DNA from: AC-32 sp963716865
GTDB taxonomy: Bacteria > Actinomycetota > Thermoleophilia > Gaiellales > Gaiellaceae
DNA: 64,000 nucleotides
Assembly (NCBI GenBank): GCA_963716865.1
Contig: CAVQUF010000003.1
Location: 124,001-188,000 of the forward strand
Direction: 5' to 3'
The notes beneath the pieces are model-generated. The model ran no database searches. It had not been told where the DNA came from and saw only the letters and a program-made list of their open reading frames with translations. The position numbers and the translations under genes were made by a program. The stretch's first letter is position 1. Every line of letters starts with the position of its first letter. This document shows positions 7,865-15,553 of the stretch, in pieces.

Positions 7865-7902
7865 TGGCATCTTGGGTCGAGCGCGTGGCAGCCGCCTGGC
7901 AC
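7865..7902 (+). promoter_or_regulatory. Three-box NGGCAG element, site F
   Basis: TGGCAT at 7865, TGGCAG at 7886 and TGGCAC at 7897: the same 21 and 11 bp spacing, with the outer boxes differing at the last base. The next gene starts 81 nt after the last box, the same distance as at site D. Confidence 0.6.
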
Positions 7903-7982
7903 CCTCGTCCGCCATCGTTGTGATGCGTCCGCAGGTTGGACGTGTCCATGCAGCCCACACACAACGAACGGAGCTGGAATCG

Positions 7983-8225
7983 TTGGCAAAGACAGTGCCC
8001 GAAAAGCAGCGCGCATCCGATCGCCGAGCGCGCACCGCCGGCGGGCCCGACCCCGAAAGCGAGCTCGAGGTCAGTGAGGCGCACCGCGATCGGGAGCGAT
8101 TGACGAGCAAGGAGTCGGAGCCGCCCCAAGATCGAGGACGCATGGTGACGCTTTGGGTGCTCGCGTCGCTGATCGCCGAAGTCGAGGTCTTGTGGTGGTT
8201 CTTTGCGCGCATGTATACGTCGTGA
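7983..8225 (+). CDS. Small protein with a C-terminal membrane helix, 80 aa
   Basis: The TTG start (7983) has GGAG nine nt upstream. Residues 1-55 are charged and probably disordered; residues 56-76 (TLWVLASLIAEVEVLWWFFARM) look like one membrane or amphipathic helix. The stop overlaps the GTG of the PAP2 gene (GTGA), which suggests translational coupling. It sits 81 nt downstream of three-box site F. The family is not recognised. Confidence 0.5.
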   Translation: MAKTVPEKQRASDRRARTAGGPDPESELEVSEAHRDRERLTSKESEPPQDRGRMVTLWVLASLIAEVEVLWWFFARMYTS

Positions 8226-8995
8226 CCTCTCGCGACCGCGATAGAGGTCGGGCACGACGTTCGTCCAGCGTCGGAACCTGCACGCGCGCGGTCACCGGCC
8301 GGAGCCCTGCAACGGGGTCAGAGGGTCAGCCGACCACCGAATCGTTCTTCGCACACCCGGCGCATGCTCTTTGGACGGCCAGCGGGATGCTGGCGCTCGT
8401 CCTGCTAATCGCCCTCCTCATACCGACAGAACCGCTCGCCCTCGACCGCAGGTGGTCCCAGGCGATGCATCACCTCGAGACGCCACTGCTCACCGACCTC
8501 GCGCTCGTGTTCAATTGGCTTGGGCGCGGGCTTGGCCGTGCCATCACGCTCGCACTCGTCGGACTGCTCCTCCTTCGGGCACGTCGCTGGCTCGCCCTCG
8601 CCGCGTTCGCCATCGCTGAGAGCCTGGCGCCGCTGCTCTCCACGCTCCTCAAGGCATTGGTCGATCGCACTCGCCCGCCCGATGGGCTCGTCCATCCCGT
8701 CGGCGCCTCCTTCCCCTCTGGCCACGCCACCTACGCCGGCGCGACCTGCGTCGCGCTCGTCCTGCTCTTCACGACACCGGGAGCCCGGCGCAGATGGTGG
8801 TGGACGCTCGCCAGCCTCGGTGTTGTCGGCATGGCCTGGAGTCGCACGTACCTGCAAGTCCACTGGCTGACCGACGTCGTTGCCGGCGCACTCCTGGGCA
8901 GCGGTATCTCGCTCCTCGTGTTCGCCATCGCACAGCGGTGCGTGCGGCGCTTAGTGGCTGACGAGGATTTCGGCTGCGATCGAGCGCCAGTCTGA
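8222..8995 (+). CDS. PAP2-family membrane phosphatase
   Basis: The frame gives 257 residues from the GTG that overlaps the previous stop. An ATG at 8388, just before the first helix, is an alternative start. All three PAP2 signatures are present: K-x6-RP (KALVDRTRP), PSGH (ASFPSGHAT) and SR-x5-H-x3-D (SRTYLQVHWLTD). Five or six membrane helices carry the active site on the outer face. Members dephosphorylate phosphatidate, phosphatidylglycerol phosphate or undecaprenyl pyrophosphate; the substrate cannot be told here. Site F upstream links it to the stress regulon. Confidence 0.88.
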   Translation: MTSRDRDRGRARRSSSVGTCTRAVTGRSPATGSEGQPTTESFFAHPAHALWTASGMLALVLLIALLIPTEPLALDRRWSQAMHHLETPLLTDLALVFNWLGRGLGRAITLALVGLLLLRARRWLALAAFAIAESLAPLLSTLLKALVDRTRPPDGLVHPVGASFPSGHATYAGATCVALVLLFTTPGARRRWWWTLASLGVVGMAWSRTYLQVHWLTDVVAGALLGSGISLLVFAIAQRCVRRLVADEDFGCDRAPV

Positions 8996-9353
8996 TCCCG
9001 AGCGGAAGCCGGTGCGAGTCGACGGAGCGATCCGTATAGCACTAGCGGTTTGCAGGACTTTTCGTTGTAGTCCTGACGACGCGTGAATAGGCGGAACTGG
9101 ACTCAAACTAGCGGGGTTCGTACGTCGAACTTTGGTTGCTCGCGTCACCGATGGAAATCGAGGGGATGGAACTAAGCGGCACTCTCGAACCCCTTCGCAA
9201 AGGATAACCGCGGCGAGCTGCCGGCGGCTTTTCGAACGTGGGCTCGGCATCGTCCTTCTCTCCTTCCGTCTCGGTTCCGAATGGAGCGTCTCGGACGCCG
9301 CTGCCAGAGCGCTGCCGTCGCGCGCGGCGGTTGCTGCCGCGGCACGACACGCG
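8996..9353. other. Leader region, no gene
   Basis: CAGGAC and GTCCTG (about 9056-9076) form a possible weak terminator for the PAP2 gene. From about 9200 the sequence is the untranslated leader shared with 4920-5140. No coding frame is supported. Confidence 0.45.
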
Positions 9354-9391
9354 TGGCAGTAGCGGCGCCATGCGCGGCAGCAGGCTGGCAG
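9354..9391 (+). promoter_or_regulatory. Three-box NGGCAG element, site B
   Basis: TGGCAG at 9354, CGGCAG at 9375 and TGGCAG at 9386, with spacings of 21 and 11 bp. It lies 51 nt before the first ATG of a four-gene operon. Confidence 0.75.
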
Positions 9392-9441
9392 CGACTTCAG
9401 ACACGGTTTGGCTGGATCGAAACCCACGACGGAGGTGCGTG

Positions 9442-9900
9442 ATGATCGCGTGTGTACTCGAGGGACAGATCGATGCAGTACGCACGATCCTCGACGGCGC
9501 TGCCGACGTCGTCCGTGCCTCGGTGGTTCCTGCGCTCCGTGAGCAGGACGGCTACGGGGGCATGTACCTGCTTCTGACCGCCGAGGGCAAAGCGCTCGCG
9601 ATCTCGTTCTGGACAACCGAGGAAGCGGCCGAGGCCGGGGTCGTCGACAGCCGCCCGCTCTACGAGGATCAGCTCGAGAAGTTCACCGCCATCTACCGAG
9701 CTCCGCCCGGTCGCGAGACGTACCGCGTCGCCCTGGCCGACACGCCCGCGGCGCCGAACGTGACCCCGAACGACGTCGCCGACCGCCTTCGCCAGCTTCG
9801 TGCTGCGTCGGATGAGGCGCACCGTGACCACCAGAAGAAGATCGACTCCGCGATCGACGAGCTCGAGCGGAAGGCGGACGAGCTCTACGCGAAGTTCTGA
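9442..9900 (+). CDS. Dimeric alpha/beta-barrel-like protein with coiled-coil tail, 152 aa
   Basis: GGAGG lies 6 nt before the ATG. Residues 1-90 read as a small alpha/beta unit (YLLLTAEGKALAISFWTTEEAAEA, then LYEDQLEKFTAIY) similar in pattern to antibiotic-biosynthesis-monooxygenase-like domains; this assignment is inferred. Residues 108-152 are a charged helix ending AIDELERKADELYAKF, nearly the same ending as the coiled-coil protein at 14864-15397. It is first in an operon with the PRC-barrel, coiled-coil and AI-2E genes; the next ATG lies one base past its stop. Confidence 0.75.
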   Translation: MIACVLEGQIDAVRTILDGAADVVRASVVPALREQDGYGGMYLLLTAEGKALAISFWTTEEAAEAGVVDSRPLYEDQLEKFTAIYRAPPGRETYRVALADTPAAPNVTPNDVADRLRQLRAASDEAHRDHQKKIDSAIDELERKADELYAKF

Positions 9901-9901
9901 G

Positions 9902-10570
9902 ATGAGACTCGAGATCGGAGGCCGCGTCGACTGCACCGACGGCACGTTCGGCGAGCTCGCCGACGTCGTGATCGACCCCACGACGAAGCGGGTCACGCAC
10001 CTGGTCGTCAAGGCCCAGGGGGAGCCCCGGGTCAAACGGCTCGTCCCCGTCGAGCTGGCAGACCCCGGTGATGGGGCGCGTCGAGCGGTCACCCTACGGG
10101 CGACGGCCGAGGAGGTCGGCAGCCTTCCCCCGGCGCAGGAGGTGGGGTACCTGCAGCTGGGGGACTTCCCGCTGGACGATCCCGACTGGGACGTCGGCAT
10201 CCAGGAGGTGTACGCGCTCCCGTACTACCCGGCGTACGACCTCGAGCCCGGGCCACTCGACACCCCCGTCATGTACGACCGCATCCCGAAGGGCGGCGTC
10301 GAGATACGCCGCGCCAGCGACGTCTACTCCGCCGACGGACACCACCTCGGGCATGTGGACGGCTTGCTCGTCGACCGCGACGAGCACATCACGCACCTCG
10401 TGCTCGAGCGCGGGCACCTCTGGGGCCGGCGCGAGATCACGATTCCGATCGGCGCTGTCGCGAAGGTCGAGACCGACGATGTGACGCTGAGCCTGACGAA
10501 GGACCAGGTCAGGTCGCTTCCCGAGGTGGCCGTTCACCGCTGGCCGACGTCGAGCCGACGCGACCAGTGA
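9902..10570 (+). CDS. Two-repeat PRC-barrel protein, 222 aa
   Basis: Residues 1-75 (IGGRVDCTDGTFGELADVVIDPTTKRVTHLVVKA) and 135-215 (VYSADGHHLGHVDGLLVDRDEHITHLVLERGHLWGRREITIPIGAVAKV) are two PRC-barrel units joined by a Tyr/Pro/Asp-rich linker. PRC barrels occur in RimM, photosynthetic reaction centres and many stress-induced soil bacterial proteins; no enzymatic role is implied. The ATG follows the previous stop by one base, so the genes are coupled. Confidence 0.88.
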   Translation: MRLEIGGRVDCTDGTFGELADVVIDPTTKRVTHLVVKAQGEPRVKRLVPVELADPGDGARRAVTLRATAEEVGSLPPAQEVGYLQLGDFPLDDPDWDVGIQEVYALPYYPAYDLEPGPLDTPVMYDRIPKGGVEIRRASDVYSADGHHLGHVDGLLVDRDEHITHLVLERGHLWGRREITIPIGAVAKVETDDVTLSLTKDQVRSLPEVAVHRWPTSSRRDQ

Positions 10571-10663
10571 AGCTTGCGTCGCCGCCGTCCGGGAGCAGCC
10601 TGTTGGCCTGGCAGTCGCACTGAGCAGCCTTGTGCGGGAACCACAAAGAGAGGAGACCCAAGG

Positions 10664-11134
10664 ATGAGTGAGGTGATAACGGACTTCCGGCTCGCCGCGG
10701 CGCGCAGTCGCGTCCAGCAACTCGAGGAGGACGCGCGAGGCAGCGCTGAGGAGCATGCGCGGATCAGACGCCACCTCGACGCCCTCCGAGTGGCCGAGGC
10801 AGCCGCCGCTGCCGCCGCGCGCGAGGCCGGCGGCCGATTCGAGAACGCGCTCGAAAACCTCGGGACGAGGCTTGCGGTCGCGCGTCACCGGCTGGCCGCA
10901 GAGCTCACCGACGACCGCCGCCTGTTCGAGCGCGCCGTCGAGGCGGAGCTTCGCAAGGGCGGCAGCGTGGACGAGCAGTCCCAGCTCGCACTCACAGAGC
11001 TTGAGTCGCGCCATGACGAGGTCGCGAGGCGTCGGCGTGAGATGCGAACCACATCGGATGAGACCTGGCGGGAGCGGAGGGAGCGCGTCGATGCAGCGCT
11101 CGATGAACTGGAGCACGCGGCGGACGCGCTCTAG
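10664..11134 (+). CDS. Coiled-coil protein, 156 aa
   Basis: An AAGAGAGGAG site precedes the ATG. Nearly all residues are predicted helical, rich in Ala, Arg and Glu, with no membrane segment. The end (RVDAALDELEHAADAL) echoes the tails of the proteins at 9442-9900 and 14864-15397, and the order FENALENLGTRLAVARHRLAAEL resembles FEQFEARFRVAQSSLAADL in the latter, so the two are likely paralogues. Function is unknown. The stop abuts the GTG of the AI-2E-type gene. Confidence 0.75.
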   Translation: MSEVITDFRLAAARSRVQQLEEDARGSAEEHARIRRHLDALRVAEAAAAAAAREAGGRFENALENLGTRLAVARHRLAAELTDDRRLFERAVEAELRKGGSVDEQSQLALTELESRHDEVARRRREMRTTSDETWRERRERVDAALDELEHAADAL

Positions 11135-12268
11135 GTGTACGACCAACGGCATGAAGAGCGCGTGGTCGTGGCCGACTCCCGCTCGGGGGACAGGGAGATC
11201 GCTCGGTCCGAGATCAATGTCTCGATCTCGATCCGGACGATCCTCCTAGTTGCCGGCGTCGTCGCCATCGCGTGGGCACTGGCGTCGATCGCGAACGTCC
11301 TTCTCGTGATCTTCGTATCGCTCTTCAGCGTCGCCGTTCTCTCGCCGGTCGTGAGTGCGATGGAACGGCGCTTGGGCTGGAGCCGGGGGTGGTGCTCTAC
11401 GGTGCTGATGCTGGCGATCGCGCTCGTCACCGGTGTCGTCGCGTTGCTCCTCGTGCAGGCGATCAGCGGCTCAGTGCGTGGGTTCAGCGACGACCTGCCA
11501 CAGATCGTCGACAAGGCCAGGCACAGCGATCTGGGCAACTTCATCAACAGGGGGAGTGACTCGCTCGACACGTTGAGGAAGCACGCGCGCGACATCGCCA
11601 ACGGGGTGGGGAAGGTGTCTGGCGGCGTCGCCCGCGTCGGAGCCTCGGCCTTCGGGACGGTTGCGCTCGTCTTCTCGGTCGTCTTCCTGACGCTTTTCGG
11701 CCTGATCGACGAACCGCGCTGGCGGGGCGGGATCGGGAGCCTGCTGTATCGGGACAAGCGGGAGCGGTACCTGCGAGTCACGGATCGGATCATCCACACG
11801 ACCTCGCGCTACATGCTCGGCAACTTGGCCACCTCTGTCATCTGCGGGACGGTCTACGGCGTCACCGCGTTGGTTCTCGACCTTCCGTACCCGCTCGCCC
11901 TGGCGGTCATCGCGGGGATCCTCGACCTCATCCCTACCGTTGGCGCGACGATCGCGGGCATCATCATCGGAATCGTCGCGCTGTCGGTCAGCCTCGAAGC
12001 CTTGATCGTCTTCGTGATCGTGATGGTGGTCTACCAGCAGATCGAGAACTACATCCTGCAGCCGACGATCATCGGCAAGGCCGCTCAGCTCTCCGGCTTC
12101 ACCGTGCTTGCCAGCGTCCTCGCGTTCGGGGCGCTCTTCGGGGTTATCGGGGCGATCATCGGCGTGCCGATCGCGGCCGGGATCCAAATCGTCGTGGAGG
12201 AACTCACTGCCGCCAGGAGAGCTCGCATCGCCGCCACGGACGCGGTGGAGAAGCAGCAGCCAGCCTGA
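11135..12268 (+). CDS. AI-2E/PerM-family membrane transporter
   Basis: The protein has 377 residues with about eight hydrophobic segments: two pairs near the N-terminus (28-70 and 85-115), a soluble middle (116-180) and a C-terminal hydrophobic set. The family signature (LPYPLALAVIAGILDLIPTVGATIAGI, then QQIENYILQPTIIGKAAQLSGF) is clear. Members include TqsA, PerM and Na+/H+ antiporters, so the substrate is open. GTG directly follows the preceding stop. It is the last gene of the site-B operon. Confidence 0.9.
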   Translation: MYDQRHEERVVVADSRSGDREIARSEINVSISIRTILLVAGVVAIAWALASIANVLLVIFVSLFSVAVLSPVVSAMERRLGWSRGWCSTVLMLAIALVTGVVALLLVQAISGSVRGFSDDLPQIVDKARHSDLGNFINRGSDSLDTLRKHARDIANGVGKVSGGVARVGASAFGTVALVFSVVFLTLFGLIDEPRWRGGIGSLLYRDKRERYLRVTDRIIHTTSRYMLGNLATSVICGTVYGVTALVLDLPYPLALAVIAGILDLIPTVGATIAGIIIGIVALSVSLEALIVFVIVMVVYQQIENYILQPTIIGKAAQLSGFTVLASVLAFGALFGVIGAIIGVPIAAGIQIVVEELTAARRARIAATDAVEKQQPA

Positions 12269-12293
12269 CGCCTCCAGTCGGCGACGCTGGAGG

Positions 12294-12992
12294 TCAGCGC
12301 AGCAGGCTGGCGACCGAGTTGATCAGCAGGGCGACGATCACGGAGCCGAAGAGGAACGACATCAGCGCGTGCCGCGTGGCCGTCCGCCGCAACACCTTGC
12401 TGGTTAAGTTCGTGTCCGACACCTGATAAGTCATGCCAAGCGTGAGCGCGACGTAGGCAAAGTCGCGATAGTCGGGCGGATCGATCTCGTTGAAGTCGAT
12501 CCCACCCGGGGGTGAGGCGTAATAGAGATCGCCATAGCGCAGCGCGTACACCGTGTGCACGAGCGCCCACGAGAGAGCGACGACGGCGGTCGCGAGTAGG
12601 ATCAGCAGCGCCTTTTCGGCGCCGTGATGGCGCCCCGCGGACAGCAGCGTGTAGCCCACGGGCACGAGGCTGCAGATGCACGCGCTCAAGAGGATCGCGT
12701 CCGCCGTCGGCCGCGAGTAGTCCTCGGCGCGCGCGTGCCTTGCCGTGTCGGCGGCGTCCCAGCGACCGAGCCTAAGCCAGACCCACAAGACGGTCGCGAG
12801 AGCGGCCGTCCCCCACGCGGCAGCGACGGCAACGCCGGCCGGAGCCCCCGCAGACAGGGCGATCGCGATGGCGGCGGCGAACACGACGCCGGCGACGACG
12901 AGACGTCGCGCGCCGTACCCTCGGCGAGCGCCCGGATCCAGCCTCGGGCGTTGGAAGCGCGGACGAAGGTGCACTGCCTGGCGACTGCGCAT
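12294..12992 (-). CDS. DUF1345 family membrane protein
   Basis: The protein has 232 residues with five predicted membrane helices. The family motif is clear: YGDLYYASPPGGIDFNEIDPPDYRDFAYVALTLGMTYQVSDT, then RHALMSFLFGSVIVALLINSVASLL. The N-terminus is basic. The function of DUF1345 is unknown. It converges with the AI-2E-type gene, and the 25-bp gap leaves little room for a terminator. Confidence 0.85.
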   Translation of the reverse strand: MRSRQAVHLRPRFQRPRLDPGARRGYGARRLVVAGVVFAAAIAIALSAGAPAGVAVAAAWGTAALATVLWVWLRLGRWDAADTARHARAEDYSRPTADAILLSACICSLVPVGYTLLSAGRHHGAEKALLILLATAVVALSWALVHTVYALRYGDLYYASPPGGIDFNEIDPPDYRDFAYVALTLGMTYQVSDTNLTSKVLRRTATRHALMSFLFGSVIVALLINSVASLLR

Positions 12993-13163
12993 GGATTACC
13001 GATTGGCTTCGTCGTTCATCGTTGCGGTTGTAACACTCGCGTGTCCCTGCCGCACTTCGTATTTCACGTAAGAGTCGCGCGCAGGCTCTGTGGTGCATAC
13101 CGCGGAAATCAGAGGAAGTAGCTTAAGACGCGCCAGATTCCCAGGCCCGGTCGCGGAGAGACG

Positions 13164-13571
13164 TCAGTCCAGCAGGGGCAGCTGGTCCAGCGCGTCGGCT
13201 ACGTGCATGAGGCCCTTCTCGTCGAGCACGAACATGCTCCCACCGAGGAGGTCGAGCGTGTCGCACATCACGAGCGACACGCTCGACTCACGCGCGCGCA
13301 CGCTGCGGAGTGCCTGCGCGAAACGCGCAAGCACGTCGCCGCCCGACTCACCCGAAGCGCGCGGGGCGAGCAGCGGCTCCTCGAGCGTGAAGACCCAGCG
13401 GTCTCCCACGGCGCTCGCCGCCGCCTTCCGCGCGAGCTTCGTCGGACTGGTGACGACAAGGTCGATCGGCCCCGGGAGCTCGGCGGCGCTCCGCCTCGCC
13501 TCCTCCGGCCTGAGCGCCGACGCGAGAAGGAACCTGCGGTCGCTCCCGCTCGCTCGCCAGCTCGCTTCCAC
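13164..13571 (-). CDS. Degenerate histidine-phosphatase-like protein, 135 aa
   Basis: The GTG at 13571 is chosen because AGGAGG lies 8 nt upstream; a longer frame has no site. The segment LPGPIDLVVTSPTKLARKAAASA resembles the S-P-x-x-R-A-x-x-T-A block of phosphoglycerate-mutase/SixA enzymes, and LVMCDTLDLLGG falls where GH(x)P would be. The N-terminal RHG catalytic motif is absent, so it is probably inactive or only distantly related. It is the last gene of a five-gene operon behind the USP gene, 14 nt away. Confidence 0.55.
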   Translation of the reverse strand: MEASWRASGSDRRFLLASALRPEEARRSAAELPGPIDLVVTSPTKLARKAAASAVGDRWVFTLEEPLLAPRASGESGGDVLARFAQALRSVRARESSVSLVMCDTLDLLGGSMFVLDEKGLMHVADALDQLPLLD

Positions 13572-13585
13572 TCGGTCACACCTCC

Positions 13586-14044
13586 TCAGCGCACGACCAG
13601 CACGTCGCACGGCGCCTCGACGACGACCTGAGCGCTGACCGAGCCGAAGAGAAGGCGTTTGATCAATCCGCGGTGGCGGGAGCCGACCGCGACGAGGTCG
13701 GCGCCGTCGCGTGCGGCGTCGAGGATGGCGGCGGCTGGCTGGCCGACCTGCTCGATCGTCGTCGCGTCGACTCCGCGGCCGCGCAGGTCCTCCGCCGCTT
13801 CCTCGAGGAGGCGGCGATGGGTCTGCTTCTCGCTGGGATCGGCAACGCCCGCATACCGAGGCTCCGCGTAGATCGGATCGGCAACGCTGACGACCGTCAC
13901 CCGACTCGGCACCGCGGCCGCGATCTCGGCGACTCGCTCGAGCGCGTGCTTCGCCTCGGCGGAGCCGTCGTAGCAGAGCAGGATGCGCCGCCGTGGCGGC
14001 GCTGCTTCCTGCGAGCTCGGCGTCGGATGCACGTCGGGTGCCAT
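13586..14044 (-). CDS. Universal stress protein (UspA family)
   Basis: The protein has 152 residues. A Usp fold begins with RRRILLCYDGSAEAKHALE and ends VGSRHRGLIKRLLFGSVSAQVVVEAPCDVLVVR, including the glycine-rich ATP-binding loop and GS pair. It is a cytosolic, stress-induced nucleotide-binding protein. The DUF308 gene ends 7 nt upstream, which places it in the operon driven from three-box site C. Confidence 0.93.
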   Translation of the reverse strand: MAPDVHPTPSSQEAAPPRRRILLCYDGSAEAKHALERVAEIAAAVPSRVTVVSVADPIYAEPRYAGVADPSEKQTHRRLLEEAAEDLRGRGVDATTIEQVGQPAAAILDAARDGADLVAVGSRHRGLIKRLLFGSVSAQVVVEAPCDVLVVR

Positions 14045-14051
14045 CGCGTCT

Positions 14052-14705
14052 CTACGAGGTCGCCGCCGCGCGAGGTCGCGCCGGTGCGGTGCCTGCGTCA
14101 GCGGCGCCGTGCTGTATCTCGCGCACTTGGAACGCGAGCACGATGTCCCTGACGCCCCGGATCAGCGCGAACGCCGCTACCCAAGCGATGAGCAGCACGG
14201 CGCTTCGGCCCCAGTAGCCGGCTGCCCAGAGGCCGAGCGCAAGCTCGATGATCCCGCCGACCAGCTGCAACCACCAGGCATCGTTCTCGCGCCGCGCCGA
14301 GATCGCGTAGATGATGTCGAACGCGCCGGCGAAGACGAGCACGAAGCTGAACACCGCGGCCAACGCCGCGAACGTGTTGCCGGGATGGACGAACGCGACG
14401 ATCGCCGCCGTAATGAACGCAACCGCAAGAACCGCGTTCAGCACCTTCCACCAGCCTTGCGCGAGGAACACCATCCCGATCTCGGCGACGCCCGCGGCGA
14501 GCGCGACGAAGCCGAAGAGCAGCGCGATCGAGGAGACGGACGTGTAGTCGAACCGAAGCACGATCAGCGACACGACCATCCAGGCGATGCCCGTGATCAA
14601 GAACAACCACCACGGCGGCAGCGCGCGCGCGAGCGTGCGGCGCCCCATGTCGAACGGTGACAGCAGCGCGGACTCGTGTTTGTAGTTGGAAACCGTCTGG
14701 TTCAT
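14052..14705 (-). CDS. HdeD/DUF308 family membrane protein
   Basis: The protein has 217 residues and six hydrophobic helices in three similar pairs (WWLFLITGIAWMVVSLIVL, then IALLFGFVALAAGVAEIG, and so on), the HdeD arrangement. In enteric bacteria HdeD is linked to acid resistance; elsewhere its role is unknown. The chosen ATG has GGAGGAGG upstream and overlaps the stop of a 44-residue gene (ATGA). The longer frame from 14741 would run into that small gene. Confidence 0.9.
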   Translation of the reverse strand: MNQTVSNYKHESALLSPFDMGRRTLARALPPWWLFLITGIAWMVVSLIVLRFDYTSVSSIALLFGFVALAAGVAEIGMVFLAQGWWKVLNAVLAVAFITAAIVAFVHPGNTFAALAAVFSFVLVFAGAFDIIYAISARRENDAWWLQLVGGIIELALGLWAAGYWGRSAVLLIAWVAAFALIRGVRDIVLAFQVREIQHGAADAGTAPARPRAAATS

Positions 14706-14836
14706 CGCTTCCTCCTCCTGTCTGTGTCGTTTCTCCGCCACGCGAGCAGGCCCTGGCCGACACCTGCGCGCACCATCAACACGCCGACGCCCATCGCGAC
14801 GAGCGCGGGCACGAGAATCGGGTCCGTCATTGGCAT
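14702..14836 (-). CDS. 44-aa membrane peptide in the stress operon
   Basis: A short gene: ATG at 14836 preceded by AGAGGAGAGACCA, stop at 14702 overlapping the HdeD start. The peptide begins MPMTDPILVPALVAMGVG, continues with one hydrophobic helix to about residue 31, and ends in a strongly basic tail (WRRNDTDRRRKR). Conserved spacing, a clear ribosome site and coupling support a real gene; no family is recognised. Confidence 0.55.
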   Translation of the reverse strand: MPMTDPILVPALVAMGVGVLMVRAGVGQGLLAWRRNDTDRRRKR

Positions 14837-14863
14837 TGGTCTCTCCTCTCGCTCCCTAAGGCA

Positions 14864-15397
14864 TCAGTTGAACTTCGCGGAGACCTCATCGGCCTTCCGC
14901 TCCAGGTCGTCGCGCGCCGCCGCGATCCGCTTCTTTTGCTCGTCCCATGCCTCGCCGGACGCGCTGCGGGAGTCGGCCAACTGTTCGGCCAGAATGTTCC
15001 GCCGACGCCTCAAATCGCTGATCGCCGCCTCGGACTGCTCACGCGCGCTCGCTGCGCGCAGCGCGGTCTGCGCCTGCAGCCGCTCGAAGTAGGTATCCCA
15101 GCTGTGTAGCTCGTTCTCGACGGCGTCCGCGAACTTCTTGTGGTTGTCGGCAAGGTCCGCGGCCAGTGAGCTCTGCGCCACACGGAACCTGGCCTCGAAC
15201 TGCTCGAACTTCTCATCGAAGGCCTCAGCCCCGTCGTGCCCAGCCGCACGGGCAGACGCCTCCTGCTGGCGCAGTGCGCCGAGCTGACGCTGGATCCGCG
15301 ACTTCGCCTCGCCTCCACCAGCACGCGCCTTCGTCTCGAGCCCGTCGATCTGGCGGCCCATCTCCGCGAGCCGCTCCTCGAACGTCGTGGTCGGCAT
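14864..15397 (-). CDS. Coiled-coil protein, 177 aa, head of the stress operon
   Basis: GAAAGGAG precedes the ATG. The protein is helical throughout, rich in Ala, Glu, Arg and Gln, and ends RDDLERKADEVSAKFN, matching the tail of the 9442-9900 product (DELERKADELYAKF). The N-terminal part (FEERLAEMGRQIDGLETKA) may be a separate helical bundle. It is the first of five genes (44-aa peptide, HdeD, Usp, phosphatase-like), 48 nt after three-box site C. Cytosolic; function unknown. Confidence 0.78.
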   Translation of the reverse strand: MPTTTFEERLAEMGRQIDGLETKARAGGGEAKSRIQRQLGALRQQEASARAAGHDGAEAFDEKFEQFEARFRVAQSSLAADLADNHKKFADAVENELHSWDTYFERLQAQTALRAASAREQSEAAISDLRRRRNILAEQLADSRSASGEAWDEQKKRIAAARDDLERKADEVSAKFN

Positions 15398-15444
15398 GAC
15401 ACTCCTTTCGTTTGCGATCGGCTATCCAACGGTTGCGTACCGGA

Positions 15445-15482
15445 CTGCCAGGCGGCTGCCACACGTGCGGCCTCGACTGCCA
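15445..15482 (-). promoter_or_regulatory. Three-box NGGCAG element, site C
   Basis: On the minus strand TGGCAG begins at 15482, 15461 and 15450: three perfect boxes with spacings of 21 and 11 bp. The ATG lies 48 nt further on. Two more TGGCAG copies (15539 and 15524) lie upstream, outside the pattern. Confidence 0.75.
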
Positions 15483-15553
15483 CCTGGCGCTGCTCGGGCG
15501 CTCGCGGCGAGCTCGGGGCTGCCACGCAGCGCGCTGCCAGCCGACCGTGCGGC

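Noticed and set aside
7886..7902. TGGCAG-N5-TGGCA as a sigma-54 (-24/-12) promoter
   Set aside because: The 11-bp step fits -24/-12 spacing, but the -12 box lacks TTGC, a third box lies 21 bp further upstream at every site, and sigma-54 is generally absent from actinobacteria.
10598..10620. TGGCAG at 10609 upstream of the 10664 gene as a three-box site
   Set aside because: A single box only; positions 11 and 32 bp upstream do not match, and the gene lies inside the site-B operon.
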